From Solea solea (taxonomy: Eukaryota; Chordata; Actinopteri; Pleuronectiformes; Soleidae): DNA of 64,000 nucleotides. Where the stretch lies: contig NC_081144.1 of assembly GCF_958295425.1 (NCBI RefSeq), positions 2,212,501 to 2,276,500 of the forward strand, in the 5' to 3' direction. Of the stretch, positions 39,477-50,568 are shown piece by piece (position 1 is the stretch's first letter; the number at the start of each line of letters is the position of its first letter). The translations under genes were made by a program, and so were the position numbers. The notes under the pieces were generated by a model. The model did not search any database. It worked only from the letters and a program-made list of their open reading frames with translations, and was not told the origin of the DNA.

Positions 39477-39829
39477 CTTGTGGTCTTTGCCGTTGTGTTC
39501 TGGATGTATTATTTTGCCTGTTCTGCTCCCGGATAAATATGTTTCACAAGTTTCAGGGACACTCACTTTAGCTTCTGACTCAGACTCTCTCTTCACCATA
39601 TCTCAAAGCCTGGCGTTACCACGGCAACCCGAAGGCCAACACTGCTGCTGAGATATAGAGCTGTGTGAACGGTGATATGGAGACGCTCGTCCATTGCCAT
39701 GTTTTTGGCTCAGTTTTCCTCCGGTGGTTAATGTCTTTATTCAGGAGAAGATGATGATATTGGTCTTTAAGATGCAGCAACCGGAAACAACCAAGAGAAT
39801 TCTGATTCTTGTACTTATTTTATGTCTTT

Positions 39830-39945
39830 TTAAATTATTTACTCTGATGGGTAGACACGCAGCAAAGGGCCACAACCTAGAATTGAACCCCCGCTGCTGC
39901 AGAAGGTCACCACCTCAGGGACACCAGCCAGCCATGCACCTGTCT
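39830..39945. repeat. Dispersed tRNA-like repeat (family 5), second copy
   Basis: CACGCAGCAAAGGGCCACAA, TAGAATTGAACCCCCGCTGC and AGAAGGTCACCACCTCAGGG resemble the copy at 23.7 kb. Confidence 0.5.
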
Positions 39946-42404
39946 TTGTGTATTCTCTTCCAACTATAACAATTTAATAATAACCAACTGAACATAAGAG
40001 CTTAAATAATTCTGTGCAATACTGATCACAACCTTGTGTGATCAGATCTTTTAGTCCCTTAATTGACATTTTACCATCTTTTTATCGTCAAATAAAACAT
40101 GAAGTCTTCATTGGAATGACAATACGATCAAGATACTGTATACAGTATGTACACTTCAAATTACTATTAAAATGTACACTATGGAGGACAAACCTCAACA
40201 CAAATCCCATCACAGGCACTTATCTGTGCAATACAGTAATTAATAATGTTTGTTATGCAATAAATTAAATAAAAATAGAATATAAAGAACACAGACTAAA
40301 GACTAAACTGAAAGAGAAAGTGTGTGCTACCGTCCTTGATCCCCAGCTCCTCCCATCCACGTATCAAAGACGTGACAGTTGTGTCAGCAGTGTGTGAATG
40401 AAGTGCAAAAGAAGACACTGAATATATAGAAGCTCTTTATAGTTTGTGTGTGTGTGAATGAGACAATGTGACGCGCGCTTTTCTCTGCTCTAAACATAGT
40501 TCTAATAATTTCAATCTAATTTTCATGTATGAAATCATGGGCGTCATGTTCTCTCACATGTTCATCAAGCTGATATTTCGGGACACATTTTTGTGCGTCT
40601 TCACTAAAACCTTTCCTATAGGACCCAGTGATGTACTAACAAAGTTGTTTTCCCACCAGCTTATTTTATAATTAAAAAAGGGAAATTATGTTAATACATT
40701 TGAAATGATACTGCTCAGAGAAATTAATGTCATTTTGCATTTGACACCTGTGGTTTTGCACTTTTGTGCAATTCTTTGACCTTTTCTGTCCTAAATTAAA
40801 AGCATTGGTAATTATCAAAATAATGTTTTTATGTATCTGTAATGCTTAATATACCAGTATGTAGAAGCTCTTTAAACAAAATTATATTTTTGTTATACAT
40901 GTTTTATAAAAAAAAGAAACTAATAAAATAAAATACAGCACATTTCTTGATTAAGGTGTCAAATTATAGTTATTTACTTGCATCGCTAAAAAGAAAAATA
41001 TATTTTAATGGTTGAATATTACGCTCGATTAACCCTTAGTGCTCACGAGGCACACATCTGTGCCGCAGGTGCACCCTTGGTAAATAATACACAACTCCTT
41101 AAATGGACATCTGGGGGGGGGGGTGTTTATAGGTCACATCTTCAGGCTTTAAAAAAAAGTGTGTTTTTTCCGTCTTATGTGTTGAGTCAAAGTTATGATT
41201 CATTTTATCTAGCATTTTTAGTTGTGATATAAAGTTGCAATAATTGCTCATAAATTAGACTTTTGTTCATAAAAACAACCCAAGCGAACTTTGAACTGTG
41301 ATGCATTTCCAAATTTCACAAACTCAATCCGATTTTAAACATTTTGAGTACTTTTTGCTCAGGTGTGTTTATATAGTTGATAAAAATGAATATATCTTAT
41401 CAGATTGCCTAGGTCATGCTGGGAAAAAAAGGGATATAAGACACATATTGCACATTGTTATAGCCTCTGTATATACTGAACGTTTTAACACAGTCATGGG
41501 AAAAAGCAGCCAAAAATTCTGTCTGACTTCTCAAAGCCCAGTGAGTTCAAATATTGATATAAAAAGGAGAATTCAGTTTCTCGCCTCTCTAATCAGCCTC
41601 GATCGAATTTATTTTTTTAACTTCAACACAGATTTTTAACTCGTTTCATTGACAGCAGTTTTAAAAACATCACAATTTGATTTTCACTCGTACAAAATGT
41701 GCATTTGTATATGGAGTCGTGAAGACGCATCTAATCCTAAGTGGTTGCAGGGGACACAATGAAGACACATTTTAGGTCTGTCCACTTGTGATCACACCGT
41801 CAGGATGGATGAGACATTAGAAGAGCCCGAGGTTCTGTTTGGATACAAATAGCTGGTGATGATGTTCAAGGTCAGACTTGACACTCTCGGGTATGAAAAG
41901 GTGTAGGACCCATGAAGACCGAGTTCAGTTATCATCGTTTGCCTATGGAACAAAAGGAACATGTGGTCTCGTCCTGTGAGCACGAATATGTATGTACAGA
42001 CCTGTGTTGACCGAGTTCATTCATCAGTTCATTCATGTGTAATATTTTGGCATTTGTCGGGTCTTTTTCTCTCCGAGCCGAGCAAGAACCGTCAAAGAGA
42101 CAAAACAAAATCCTGCAAACATGTTAAAATATGTTCGCTTTCATTTATGTTAAAGCTATTATTTGTGTCTGAAAACACTTTATCCTACTGGGTGTAACAA
42201 GATATTTCAATTTGCTAAGTAGAAAAGTAAATGCTTCTGAATTTCAAATAAAAGTAATTGCCGAGAACTAAAACATAGAATCTGATGTAAATCCTTCACA
42301 GCAATAATGCTCATTTATATTGACTCAATGCTGTTGCACAAAGCAGCAGCAATATTTGAATATCACAGAATGACAGCATGTTAACGAGCCATGGAAAAGC
42401 CATG
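39946..42404. other. Non-coding stretch, no gene recognised
   Basis: AT-rich. A short perfect hairpin lies at 40,022-40,045 (9-bp arms, 6-nt loop). A TTAACCCTTAGTGCTCACG motif at about 41,030 resembles the TTAA-type ends of piggyBac-like elements, but no partner end was found. No credible exon. Confidence 0.4.
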
Positions 42405-42756
42405 CGGGGATCAGCTCTACATTTACTCATTGTTACTCGTTACTACCAAATAAAATCAGAAGAGTTGGTATTATGGTCTGTATTTATAGAGACCATAACA
42501 CACTGCAACATGAGGTTGAGTGTCTTGCTCAAGGACACAAACTAGCAGAGCCAGGAATTGAACCCACAGCCTTTCAATTGAAAGACCACTCAGACTACCA
42601 CTAAGCTACCATGGCTCAATCCCAACTCCTCACTTTTAATACTTAAATATATAAAAATACTTTAAGACTTTTACTTATTATAAAACGTGACTTCAACTTC
42701 TACCAAAGTCATTACGTGTACGTTTACCCTTTTAAATGGTACTTTATACAAGGCTG
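42405..42756. mobile_element. hAT-like non-autonomous repeat (family 1), left end worn
   Basis: Shares AAATAAAATCAGAAG, TTGGTATTATGGTCTGTATT, CAGGAATTGAACCCACAGCC and AAGCTACCATGGCTCAAT with the copies at 9.17 and 11.35 kb. It ends TATACAAGGCTG. The left boundary is approximate. Confidence 0.65.
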
Positions 42757-42909
42757 GCAGGGATAAACACTGCACCATGAGAATATACATGACGTGAAAC
42801 CAAGAGTGTAATAAGTCAAGCACGGCTTGTTCCTGAACATGTTCAGGGGGAAAACTCTCTGTGGAGGATGAGTTGACAAACATCTACAGCAACAACCGCT
42901 TTGTTCACC

Positions 42910-43245
42910 TTAACACGGCAGAATGTGTTTGACAGTGACCTTTGTCGGGGGGTCACACACTGAAATAGCCATAAGCAGAGGCGGGAGTCGCGCTGTTTGG
43001 TGTCCAGCAGGGATTTCTGTATGAGCTTGTTGGGATTTTTGGGGGCGTCGGGAAACCAGGGAGTCCATGTAGCAGGAGAGGAAATGGAAAAATGCTTTTA
43101 GGTTGCCCTGCGGGAAGTCTGAACTACATGCCGCATCAAAGTCGCACAAAGGAAAACGTGGGAAGTCACGCAGGCGACTGTGTGATGCATCATTTATCAG
43201 CGAGTCACTGTTGTCATCCTCAAACAGAGAAGAATAAACAAAAAC
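42910..43245 (-). pseudogene. Possible coding relic or exon, unidentified
   Basis: On the minus strand a pyrimidine-rich tract ending TTCTCTGTTTGAG is followed by an open frame of over 100 codons (DDNSDSLINDASHSRLRDF, later LKAFFHFLSCYMDSLVSR). A second frame over the right half reads WFPDAPKNPNKLIQKSL then LDTKQRDSRLCLWLFQC, which also looks protein-like. Two protein-like frames suggest an old gene piece with a frameshift. I recognise neither and no flanking exon is clear. Confidence 0.25.
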
Positions 43246-43549
43246 AAAACAAGGGCAGCAGATGCCAAGGAGGGACGTCGACCATGTGTCATCTGGCATC
43301 AGTGTTACACCTGTCCTCAGACACGATTGAACATTTTAAATAATGTTTAATTGACTATTATTTTTTAAGTGAGATACAAAGAATGAATATGGCACAGAGA
43401 TAAAAATGATGCTATCCGTGTCTTGTGCTGTTTTCAAAATGGAGGATTGTAAACTTGTTTATTTTGAAGCTTAAAAGTTTCAGCTTAACTGATACAAAGT
43501 AGCTCATTTTCATATTGTATATGATGTTAAATTGGAGACAAAAACAGTG

Positions 43550-43985
43550 CTTACTGTTGAGACCTTTGTTATACTGGGGCAAGATCCTATTGTTTTTGAC
43601 CATTGGTCACTCCACAAATCTCTACTGGTGTACGATCGACAAACCCTCTTGGATCTTCGTTTCTCTGCCGTGGATCAAGTTGTGTTTGATTATGATGGAC
43701 AGAAAACTTAGCCCCTTCAGTTCCATCCTCCCGGCGGAGGGTGAATCCCCACAACACGGGGTGAATCCCCACAACCTGAGGCCGCTGTGCCGGGCTCCCC
43801 GGTCCGATGAACGACAGGTCCCAATCCCCGCCAGGATTGGCCTGGTACACGCCAGAGTGCTGGCGAACAAAGCTTTTTCCTCAGGGATTTCTTTATCTCC
43901 CATGATCTGGATTTCATTCTGGGGGTAAAGGCAAAATGCCAGTAGTCTGGCTGTGCTTCTTTGTTTAGCTGCTAAGGATACACAC
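43550..43985 (+). pseudogene. LINE endonuclease-domain fragment, frameshifted
   Basis: Plus-strand frames contain PARIGLVHARVLANKAF, close to the RIGLLNARSLANK start of the apurinic-type endonuclease of fish CR1/L2-like LINEs. The expected continuation (FFLRDFFISHDLDFILG) is found in a different frame, so a single-base indel has broken the ORF. A CCCACAACACGGGGTGAATC-type duplication also sits at 43,740-43,775. The endonuclease is cut off after about 30 residues. Confidence 0.65.
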
Positions 43986-43989
43986 AAAC

Positions 43990-45509
43990 ACGAAAAAGGA
44001 CAACAAATGGAACGGGCGAATGCAGCAGGTCCATACCGAGAGAAATTGAATGCGAAAATAAATGCGCGGTATTTGCAGAAGATAGGGGTGAAAGGGCTAG
44101 ACCCATGAACACTCGGAGTGGACTTCTGATGTGAAGGTCCTGCCGAACTGTCAACATGGACAAATCGATAATTACATGATTTTAGGTGTGAGTGCCTACA
44201 CCCATGAGGTCTTCAGCAATATCACATTGCTACAGCAGGCCCAGGTTCAGTTCACCGATGGATGGGTGCAGGACCTGGACATTTTTAAAGTGGAGCAGAA
44301 AGTCACTGTGCGTTCACAGGTAAGGTTTCTGCACACACCTCTCTATCAGCATGTACTCGACAGAACAACCTAATTTCCTAACAAACACATCATGCATAAA
44401 GTTAATGTAAAATGAGGGCAGATTTTTCCTCTTACTGAATGTCATTCCCAGTCAAACACTGTTGTTTTTGCTGCTGATGTGTTAAGCACTCTGCCTACTG
44501 TCTGCAGTGGTGACTTGCTGGAACGTTGATGTTAATGTCCTTTCTTATCCAGAAAACTAGTTACTTGTTACGATGAATGTTACTTGAGTAGCTGTAAAAT
44601 AACATTTTAAAAATTACCCCAAGCAAAAGTTGAAATGGCTCAGATGAACAGTACAGCAGTGAAATCACTGTGGTATTTATGTAATTGTAAAACGCTTAGG
44701 TGAATCACTCCATGTGGCTTACCCATGCAGCACGGACGGGAAGAATAACCGCCTCAAACATCCATGCTGTTGTGTACACCAGCATAGACAAGCCAGCCAT
44801 TTCAGTAGTTAAGGTGTGCTATCCTCAAAAAAGCATACGCAGACCTACAGAAAACAAACCAGAGGACATTAAATGAGGGAGAGACCACAAAGCCACAGCA
44901 AGGGCTTCATACATCACACAGGCTGTGTAGAGATGAAGTGCCCCTACAAGCACCGCAACAACAACATCCTGCAGGCCTGTGCAGACAAAGACCTTTGTCT
45001 GCAGTTGACTGATAGTAAACTGGAGTTGAAGCCCGCACACAGGTATTACAAACAGGTGCAGACACAAATCTTTGTGACTCTGTGACTTTGTGGTGTGGGC
45101 AATGAAAAGCTGTGTCATAGGGTGTGTCACACTTGATGCCAGCCTTTGGGCAACATTTTTGCCAAAAGACACAGACTTTTTTCCACAAGGTCGTGCTACC
45201 AGAGCTTGTCGCCGTCACTACACCAAATACCCACGAGTCGAACCCTCCTCGGATCTACAGCCCACACGCAAACCCCAAAAAAGAGCATGACGGCCTTTAG
45301 CCATATTACATCCAGTTCGCAAGCGCAAAACACAGGCATATGAAAACACTGATGTGTGGTGCACCTGTAGACAAGAGGAGTTGGATGACATGGTTGCTTG
45401 TGATAACCAGAACTGTGCCATTCAGTGGTTCCATTTAGGATGTGTAGGACTCGGTTCTGCACCTGCCCAAGAGCAGCCATGGCTGTGTGACACATGTACA
45501 CTGGGTTGA
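43990..45509 (+). pseudogene. Relic of a YqaJ-nuclease / PHD-finger gene
   Basis: The pieces appear in order on the plus strand. (1) About 44,005-44,319: REKLNAKINARYLQK and GLDP, then after a frameshift EWTSDVKVLPN, YMILGVSAYTHEVFSN and TDGWVQDLDIF, ending at a clean CAG|GTAAGG splice donor. (2) About 44,924-45,085: CVEMKCPYKHRNNN and HRYYKQVQTQIFVT. This is the core of a YqaJ/lambda-exonuclease-type PD-(D/E)XK domain with the ExK pair and the Y..Q.Q motif. A shift follows before CDFVVW. (3) 45,351-45,509: a PHD finger with all zinc ligands (CTC, CDNQNC, FHLGC, CDTC), then TGA. Frame changes and stops between the pieces show it is broken. Fish genomes carry multi-copy genes of this build; whether they are mobile is not shown here. 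Confidence 0.65.
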
Positions 45510-45556
45510 AACAATTTCCTCCCAGGGATTAATAAAGTATTCTGATTCTAATTCTT
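45510..45556 (+). mobile_element. LINE 3'-tail fragment
   Basis: AATTTCCTCCCAGGGATTAA followed by TAAAGTATTCTGATTCTAAT is the typical 3' end of a fish L2/CR1-like element (GGGATTAATAAAGTAT). It immediately follows the PHD relic. Confidence 0.6.
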
Positions 45557-45559
45557 CCA

Positions 45560-46175
45560 ACAGAAGACTCTGATGGAAACAGTCTTGGTACTGTGGAAGA
45601 CTCCCCGTCTCGTCCCCAAAGTAGGGCGACTGGTGGAGCTGAATGACTTTAGACTGGTGGCCCTGACATCCCACATTATAAAGACCTAGGGCGGCTCCTT
45701 ATTTGTCGCATGGGGCTGCAGGTTGCTGGGGATCTTGACCCCCTCCTTGACCTGCCTACCAGGAGCGCAGGAGTGGAAGACATGGTTCTGTACATGCTGC
45801 ACCGGGCATATTCCAACCTGGATGTGCCTGGTATATATGTGAGGATCATGTTCTTCGACTTCTCAAGTGCGTTCAACACCTTGCCTGATACTGAGAGACA
45901 AGTTCCACGGTATGCTACCGCAATACGTCAGGCTGGGGAGATGCGTTTCTGGGACACTGGAATGCCGCAATGGGGCTCCACAGGGGACTGTGTAGGCTCC
46001 CCTTCTGTTCACACTGTACACGTCAGACTTCAGTCCTGACACATCTAGAAGTATTCAGATGATACAGCTGTTGTGGTACGTAGTGGACAGGAGGGGGAAT
46101 ACAGGGACCTTGTGGGAGCATCCACCAACTGGAGCACGAGGAACGGCCTCCTCCTGAACACCAGGACATTGTAGA
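45560..46175 (+). pseudogene. Decayed LINE reverse transcriptase (CR1/L2-like)
   Basis: Frames on the plus strand give WKTPRLVPKVGRLVELNDF and LVALTSHIIKT (RT start), GVEDMVLYMLHRAYSNLD with RIMFFDFSSAFNT (first catalytic Asp block), and near 46,035-46,075 the SDDTAVV remnant of the Y-x-DD box. In-frame stops (for example after HIIKT at about 45,690) and frame changes between the blocks show an inactive copy. Sequence ends near 46,175 in a tail-like GACATTGTAGAAAG. The minus-strand ORF of 148 codons across it is a shadow. Confidence 0.75.
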
Positions 46176-46194
46176 AAGAAAATTAGAAAATAAA

Positions 46195-46320
46195 ATGTGG
46201 CACATAAGAGTAGATGCCAGAGTGATTGACAGCTGGTTTTGCCCATAGGAACCCTGTTGCAAGTGACACCTCTGAACTTCCGTTTGCAAGACATCAACAT
46301 GGCATGGAGACTTCAAAATG
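46195..46320. repeat. Dispersed repeat (family 7)
   Basis: GATGCCAGAGTGATTGACAG, CCCATAGGAACCCTG and CACCTCTGAACTTCCGTTTG are related to the shorter block at about 17,645-17,700 (GACGCCAGTGTGAGTGACAG, CCAATAGGAAC). Confidence 0.5.
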
Positions 46321-47018
46321 AAGTTAGGATTAGTGTTAGGTGGCTGGTTGGTTTGAATTTTTGATGGTTTGATGGAGTAATGGAATGTTTTGCTGATGGA
46401 TGAATGAATAAGAGCTGCATGTCGCTCAGAAACATCCACACATTTCGATCCTGTAGCAAATATTTCCATTCAGCTCCATTCAAGGCCACCCAGCTTCAAA
46501 GCACAATTACTGTGGAGTTTGTTTTGATTAAAATTCACGCAACAAAAAGCCTCGTTTTCAGCTCTGCACTTGTTACATGAATGGTGTTGGTCCATGCATG
46601 TGTGCACTCCTCCGCTACAGTGTCAACCCCTCGACTTTAGAAACTCTGAACAAGTCGAGAGAAAGAGTGACGTCAAGGACGACGTTACACTACTGCTGTC
46701 AGGAGAACCAGATTTCCCCCGGCCAAACCGCATCCCCGCCTGCCATGCCTTGTGATTCACGTCGTCTCCGAGGTTGAGGTGAAAATGTATGAAGACATCC
46801 AGCGGGTTTATTTATGGTGGTGATGGCAGCGCTTCTTAACGGCTGCTATGGTTACCTTCACACCAGATACGGGCGTAGAGCTCAGGTTGGCGGTGTTGTT
46901 GTCGTCGCTTGTACGCTCAACTCACTTATTTTTCTCTCATAACAGATCTTACTGGTGGAGGTGTGACGCCTTAGAAGTCCATCCATGAGGGGAGCTGTGA
47001 TGATGAGGATGATAAACA

Positions 47019-47047
47019 TGATGATGATGATGATGATGATGATGATG
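47019..47047. repeat. (GAT)n microsatellite
   Basis: About ten GAT units. It gives a poly-His reading on the minus strand. Confidence 0.9.
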
Positions 47048-47374
47048 CATGGAAAAGCCTGAGGGGGAGATCACTGTGTCACAATGTGATTGTGTGTTTC
47101 CTACAGGAGCTTGTTTGCTGAATGAGAGAGAAAGAAATAGACAAACGATAAAGGACACTTTATTTCACGGTCGCTGAACTGTAGACAAACAATGCAAGGT
47201 TACTATCTGTGTAATTGTGCTGTAAATCATAACACGCAAGATAACAGCGGACTTTACAGTGTGTGTGTGTGGGAGGAGTGCCAGATGCAGGTGTCTCCAG
47301 GTTACTGGAGAATGTAAATGCAAACAAGCCTCCTCAAACAGAGCAAAGGAGAGTGTTTATAAAAACCCTGCAGC

Positions 47375-47413
47375 TACACACGCACACGCACACACACACA
47401 CACGCACGCACAC
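47375..47413. repeat. (CA)n/(CACG)n microsatellite
   Basis: CA tract with interspersed CG dinucleotides, read directly. Confidence 0.85.
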
Positions 47414-47509
47414 CATTGTGTTATGTGTGCGCGTTAGAATGATATCTTATTGGCAGATATGCAAATGTATGAAGTTTGGTTTTACTTGTAGAAATATAGA
47501 CCCCCTCCC

Positions 47510-47615
47510 ACAGTTCTCAAACTGTGGTACGTGTACCACCAGTGGTACGCGGGCTTCCTCTGGTGGTAAAATTCAATTGAATATACCAGGGTATATATGT
47601 GATCGAAGTGGAGCT
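47510..47615 (+). repeat. Dispersed repeat (family 6), direct copy
   Basis: AGTTCTCAAACTGTGGTACG, TACCACCAGTGGTACGCGGG and CTTCCTCTGGTGGTA are followed by ATACCAGGGTATATATGTGA. It matches the inverted copy at 32.4 kb. The first part is a hAT-like left terminus (compare the 74-bp MITE at 7,024). Confidence 0.6.
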
Positions 47616-47659
47616 GAGGAATTATGACCAGAGTGCATAGAAAAGGAAACAACGTCACT

Positions 47660-47880
47660 CTTGCCTTTGGAGCAAGACCCGGGTTCACGACCCGGTCGGA
47701 ATGAGGGTATGTGCGTGGGTTTTCTCCGGGTTGTCCGGCTTCCTCCCACAGTGCAAAGACATGCCGATTTGGGGATTGGGGATGGTTGTTTGTCTATGTG
47801 ATGGACTGGCAATCTGGCTGAGATTGGCACAGCGTCCCCTGTAACCCTCATGTGGAGGATAAAGTGGTAAAAGATGGATG
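47660..47880 (+). mobile_element. SINE with tRNA-like head remnant
   Basis: A worn B-box region (GGGTTCACGACCC) is followed by the SINE body: GCGTGGGTTTTCTCCGGGTT, CGGCTTCCTCCCACAGTGC, AAAGACATGC. The end is GAGGATAAAGTGGTAAAAGA then TGGATGAC. The body matches the SINE at 36.83 kb. The long minus-strand ORF across it is a chance frame. Confidence 0.7.
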
Positions 47881-48860
47881 ACTAGTCACCTTATCTCTCG
47901 CTCCATCTTAATCTGTTTTCACTATATCAGCGTGTGAAGTATAAGTGAGGAAGAGGAGGATGATGAGAGCAAATTATCTTATTGGGAATAAATCTGCCTC
48001 CTGTGAAAAGTCTGTAGCTGACTTTGCTCGACCTTTTTACTCCACTGTATTTTAAACGTTGGTGATAATGGTTTTACTTCAAGTTTGAGAAACACTAACG
48101 TAGACTTTCAGTTTGAAAACAACTCTGCTCGTTGCAAAAATAACTGCATGGAGAAAATTAGCTTCTACCTCTCACTTGAAATACATGTTGACCATTTTGT
48201 AAATGATGGTCCCCAATAAAAGGCGACAGATGCTTTTGTCAAATAGGAGCCCGGAGTTTCTTGTTCTGGCTCAAATATTTGGGCTCCCTCTTATAGACAG
48301 GGTCTCCTACACGGTGTTCCCTGAGCATGTAGTTCAACCATTCCAGAGAGCATCTGAAGAGCAGAGCCCTCAACAAAACAAGTCTGACTGCGTTTCCATT
48401 TGTTGCAATAAATGATTTAATGATGTTCCTGACTGAACTGTTTGACCCATCCATGTGTGGTTAGGTTTGGGCACAGAAAGCACCTGGTTGAGGCCAGGCA
48501 GGAAAAAACAAACGCACTGGAATCTCCTCGTGTCACTGCAACAAATCCTGGGATGTTTTATGGAAAGCTGCATGGTGGTGGACATCTCGCCGTGTTTTCA
48601 CACCACCACCAACCCCTTCCTCCTCGCTCTGACGAGAACGTTGCCTCTGATGTTTGTGAACTACGTCACTTTACAAACACTGATATGACACATATGAAAC
48701 TATTTGCCAAATCATCATATTCAAACTATTTACTCTGTACAGAAATGGTATGTGTATTGTATATACACCCCATCTATATACGGTGTTAAATACAACAACT
48801 TCTGTGTTACTTTTCTGCAAATTCATATAACCAATAATAAATAGTTACCAGTCTGACCTC

Positions 48861-48863
<3 letters not shown>

Positions 48864-48930
<67 letters not shown>
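48864..48930. repeat. (GT)n microsatellite
   Basis: About 33 uninterrupted GT units, the longest pure dinucleotide tract in the window. Confidence 0.95.
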
Positions 48931-48937
<7 letters not shown>

Positions 48938-49183
48938 AAAGCCTTAGGAGTGGATTAATCATTTATTTAAATCAGGAGGTGAGCACAAACATCAGTGTCT
49001 TATTTGATTTGCCAGAACGGAAGCTGCCGTTTCGGGCGGCAGATGCTCGCAGAGATCGTCCTCTTTTAATTTAACTGAAGGAAAACAGAAACACTCTCAT
49101 CACTGCTTTTGGGATTCTACACGTGGACCAACCCATGAGGAGAAACAGCACATACCTGCTGTGAGGACAGAACACCTGGATTT

Positions 49184-49187
<4 letters not shown>

Positions 49188-49228
<41 letters not shown>
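49188..49228. repeat. (GT)n microsatellite
   Basis: About 20 uninterrupted GT units. Confidence 0.93.
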
Positions 49229-49229
<1 letters not shown>

Positions 49230-49439
49230 ACTTACATTTCTTACTTCATGGGGTCCCACCGCAGGGAGCACACCAACCGCGGGGGGCCCACAACCGGTAT
49301 GGGGCCCTAAATGGTGGGCCCCACACCGGTTTTCATTCAAAATGAGCTTTGCAGCCCCCCCTGATGCCCCTCTTGCTTTTTTTTCACTTGGCCCACAAGG
49401 TCAGAAAAACTGGAAATGTGTGTGTAAGTGTGTGTAAAC

Positions 49440-49587
49440 TTTTTGCTCACTACCGCCCCCCGGAGCTTGTAAGGTGGAAGGTACGGACACACACACACCG
49501 GAAGTTTGTTTACACACTTCAGGAAGTGGGTAGGGTTTTAACAAGAAGAAGAGGAAGATCAAGCTCAAGATCGACAGCATGCAACAG
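49440..49587 (+). promoter_or_regulatory. Candidate promoter and 5' UTR exon of the SET-recombinase gene
   Basis: A GC-richer patch (CCGCCCCCCGGAGC) is followed by a CACACACCGGAAG block containing an ETS-like CCGGAAG. It then runs to a good splice donor, CAACAG|GTAGGT, at 49,587/49,588. The only ATG before the donor (ATGCAACAG) would enter the next exon out of frame with the SET reading frame, so I read this as non-coding leader. The link to the exon at 50,562 is inference. Confidence 0.35.
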
Positions 49588-49644
49588 GTAGGTGTGAATT
49601 TGTTGGATTTATATCGTTTATATCTTAGTTATGTTAATTAATTT

Positions 49645-49912
49645 ATTACAGTAACTGTTAGCTGCTACTGTAAACTAGTTGTGTTTAGCTGCTGGCGTAA
49701 GCTATATAATACGCGTGCTAACATTAGCAGCTCGCGATTTTCTTTTACAGATTATTACAATAACTGTTTGCTGCTACCGTTAGCTACTCGCGGTTAGCTG
49801 CTAACTTAGCGATATAATGGGCGAGCTAACATTAGCGCTAACGTTAGCGATCGCTAGCTGCTAACATTAGCAGTTAGCGATCGCTAGCTGCTAACATTAG
49901 CAGCTAGCGATC
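49645..49912. repeat. Tandem and palindromic GCTAAC/GTTAGC repeats
   Basis: Two diverged copies of a roughly 100-bp unit (about 49,645-49,738 and 49,750-49,838) both run from ATTACARTAACTG to GCTAACATTAGC. They are followed by 27-bp units (GCTAGCTGCTAACATTAGCA plus GTTAGCGATC) at 49,840-49,912. Each unit is itself largely self-complementary. It sits in the presumed first intron of the downstream gene. Confidence 0.75.
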
Positions 49913-50561
49913 TTTTTAAGACAATTATATAAGACAAATTATATAAGGCACAAAGTCTAATAGTCTAGAAATGTATAAATATAAATGAAATTATAAATCT
50001 ATAAATTTGGTCTAGCCTTTCGTCTAAGTTTATAAAAAAATACCCATCTTTACATGCTACTATAATGAAATTAAACTGTATATCAACTCCCTAAAATTGA
50101 AAATGAAATCCAAAAGTGCTTAAGAGCTTTATAAATTAACTCTTTAACTAATTAAGTGACCTCTTTTTTTATCTTTGCTTAAATTAGATAATTAATATCA
50201 TTATTAATTCAAATTAAACATGGGAAAAGTGACCTGAAATTACATCTTTTGAAGTTTTTTGATAAATGAAATTAACTTGACATTCAGTATGGGAAAATAA
50301 TGATGTTATTGATCTAATTAAAGCAAAGCTATTTCATTTTTACACACAAACAAACGCATAATCACACACACCTATAACCTGATAGAGAGAGAAGAGGACA
50401 ACATGCCATAAACCCAGGGGAAACACTACTGTTTGTTTTCAATAATTGTTTTATGTATATCAGCAGTTAGCAATCTAGGCAACTCATGACAATATAAACT
50501 TGACTCACTGAACAAATCTCTTATATCGTATGTGTAGTAATAATTAAAAATATTTTCACAG
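49913..50561 (+). other. AT-rich presumed intron sequence
   Basis: AT-rich sequence between the candidate leader exon and the first SET coding exon. No ORF or repeat recognised. Confidence 0.4.
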
Positions 50562-50568
50562 AGCCATT

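Larger units (their letters stand above)
46321..47510. other. Non-coding stretch with simple repeats
   Basis: No gene is recognised. It contains a (GAT)n tract at 47,019-47,047 and a CA/CACG tract at about 47,375-47,413. Confidence 0.5.
47881..49440. other. Non-coding stretch upstream of the SET-recombinase gene
   Basis: Two long GT tracts and a GC-rich patch at about 49,245-49,335 with inverted GGGGCCC/GGGCCCC words. ORFs reflect the repeats. No gene recognised. Confidence 0.45.

Noticed and set aside
39253..39651. Long Cys/Val- and His/Ala-rich ORFs
   Set aside because: They are translations of the GTGTGC microsatellite in several frames and on both strands.
43515..43928. 137-codon plus-strand ORF as a gene
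   Set aside because: Only its C-terminal third is recognisable, as a LINE endonuclease start that continues in another frame; treated as a pseudogene.
46023..46469. 148-codon minus-strand ORF
   Set aside because: Antisense to the decayed LINE reverse transcriptase and an adjoining repeat; composition shows no domain.
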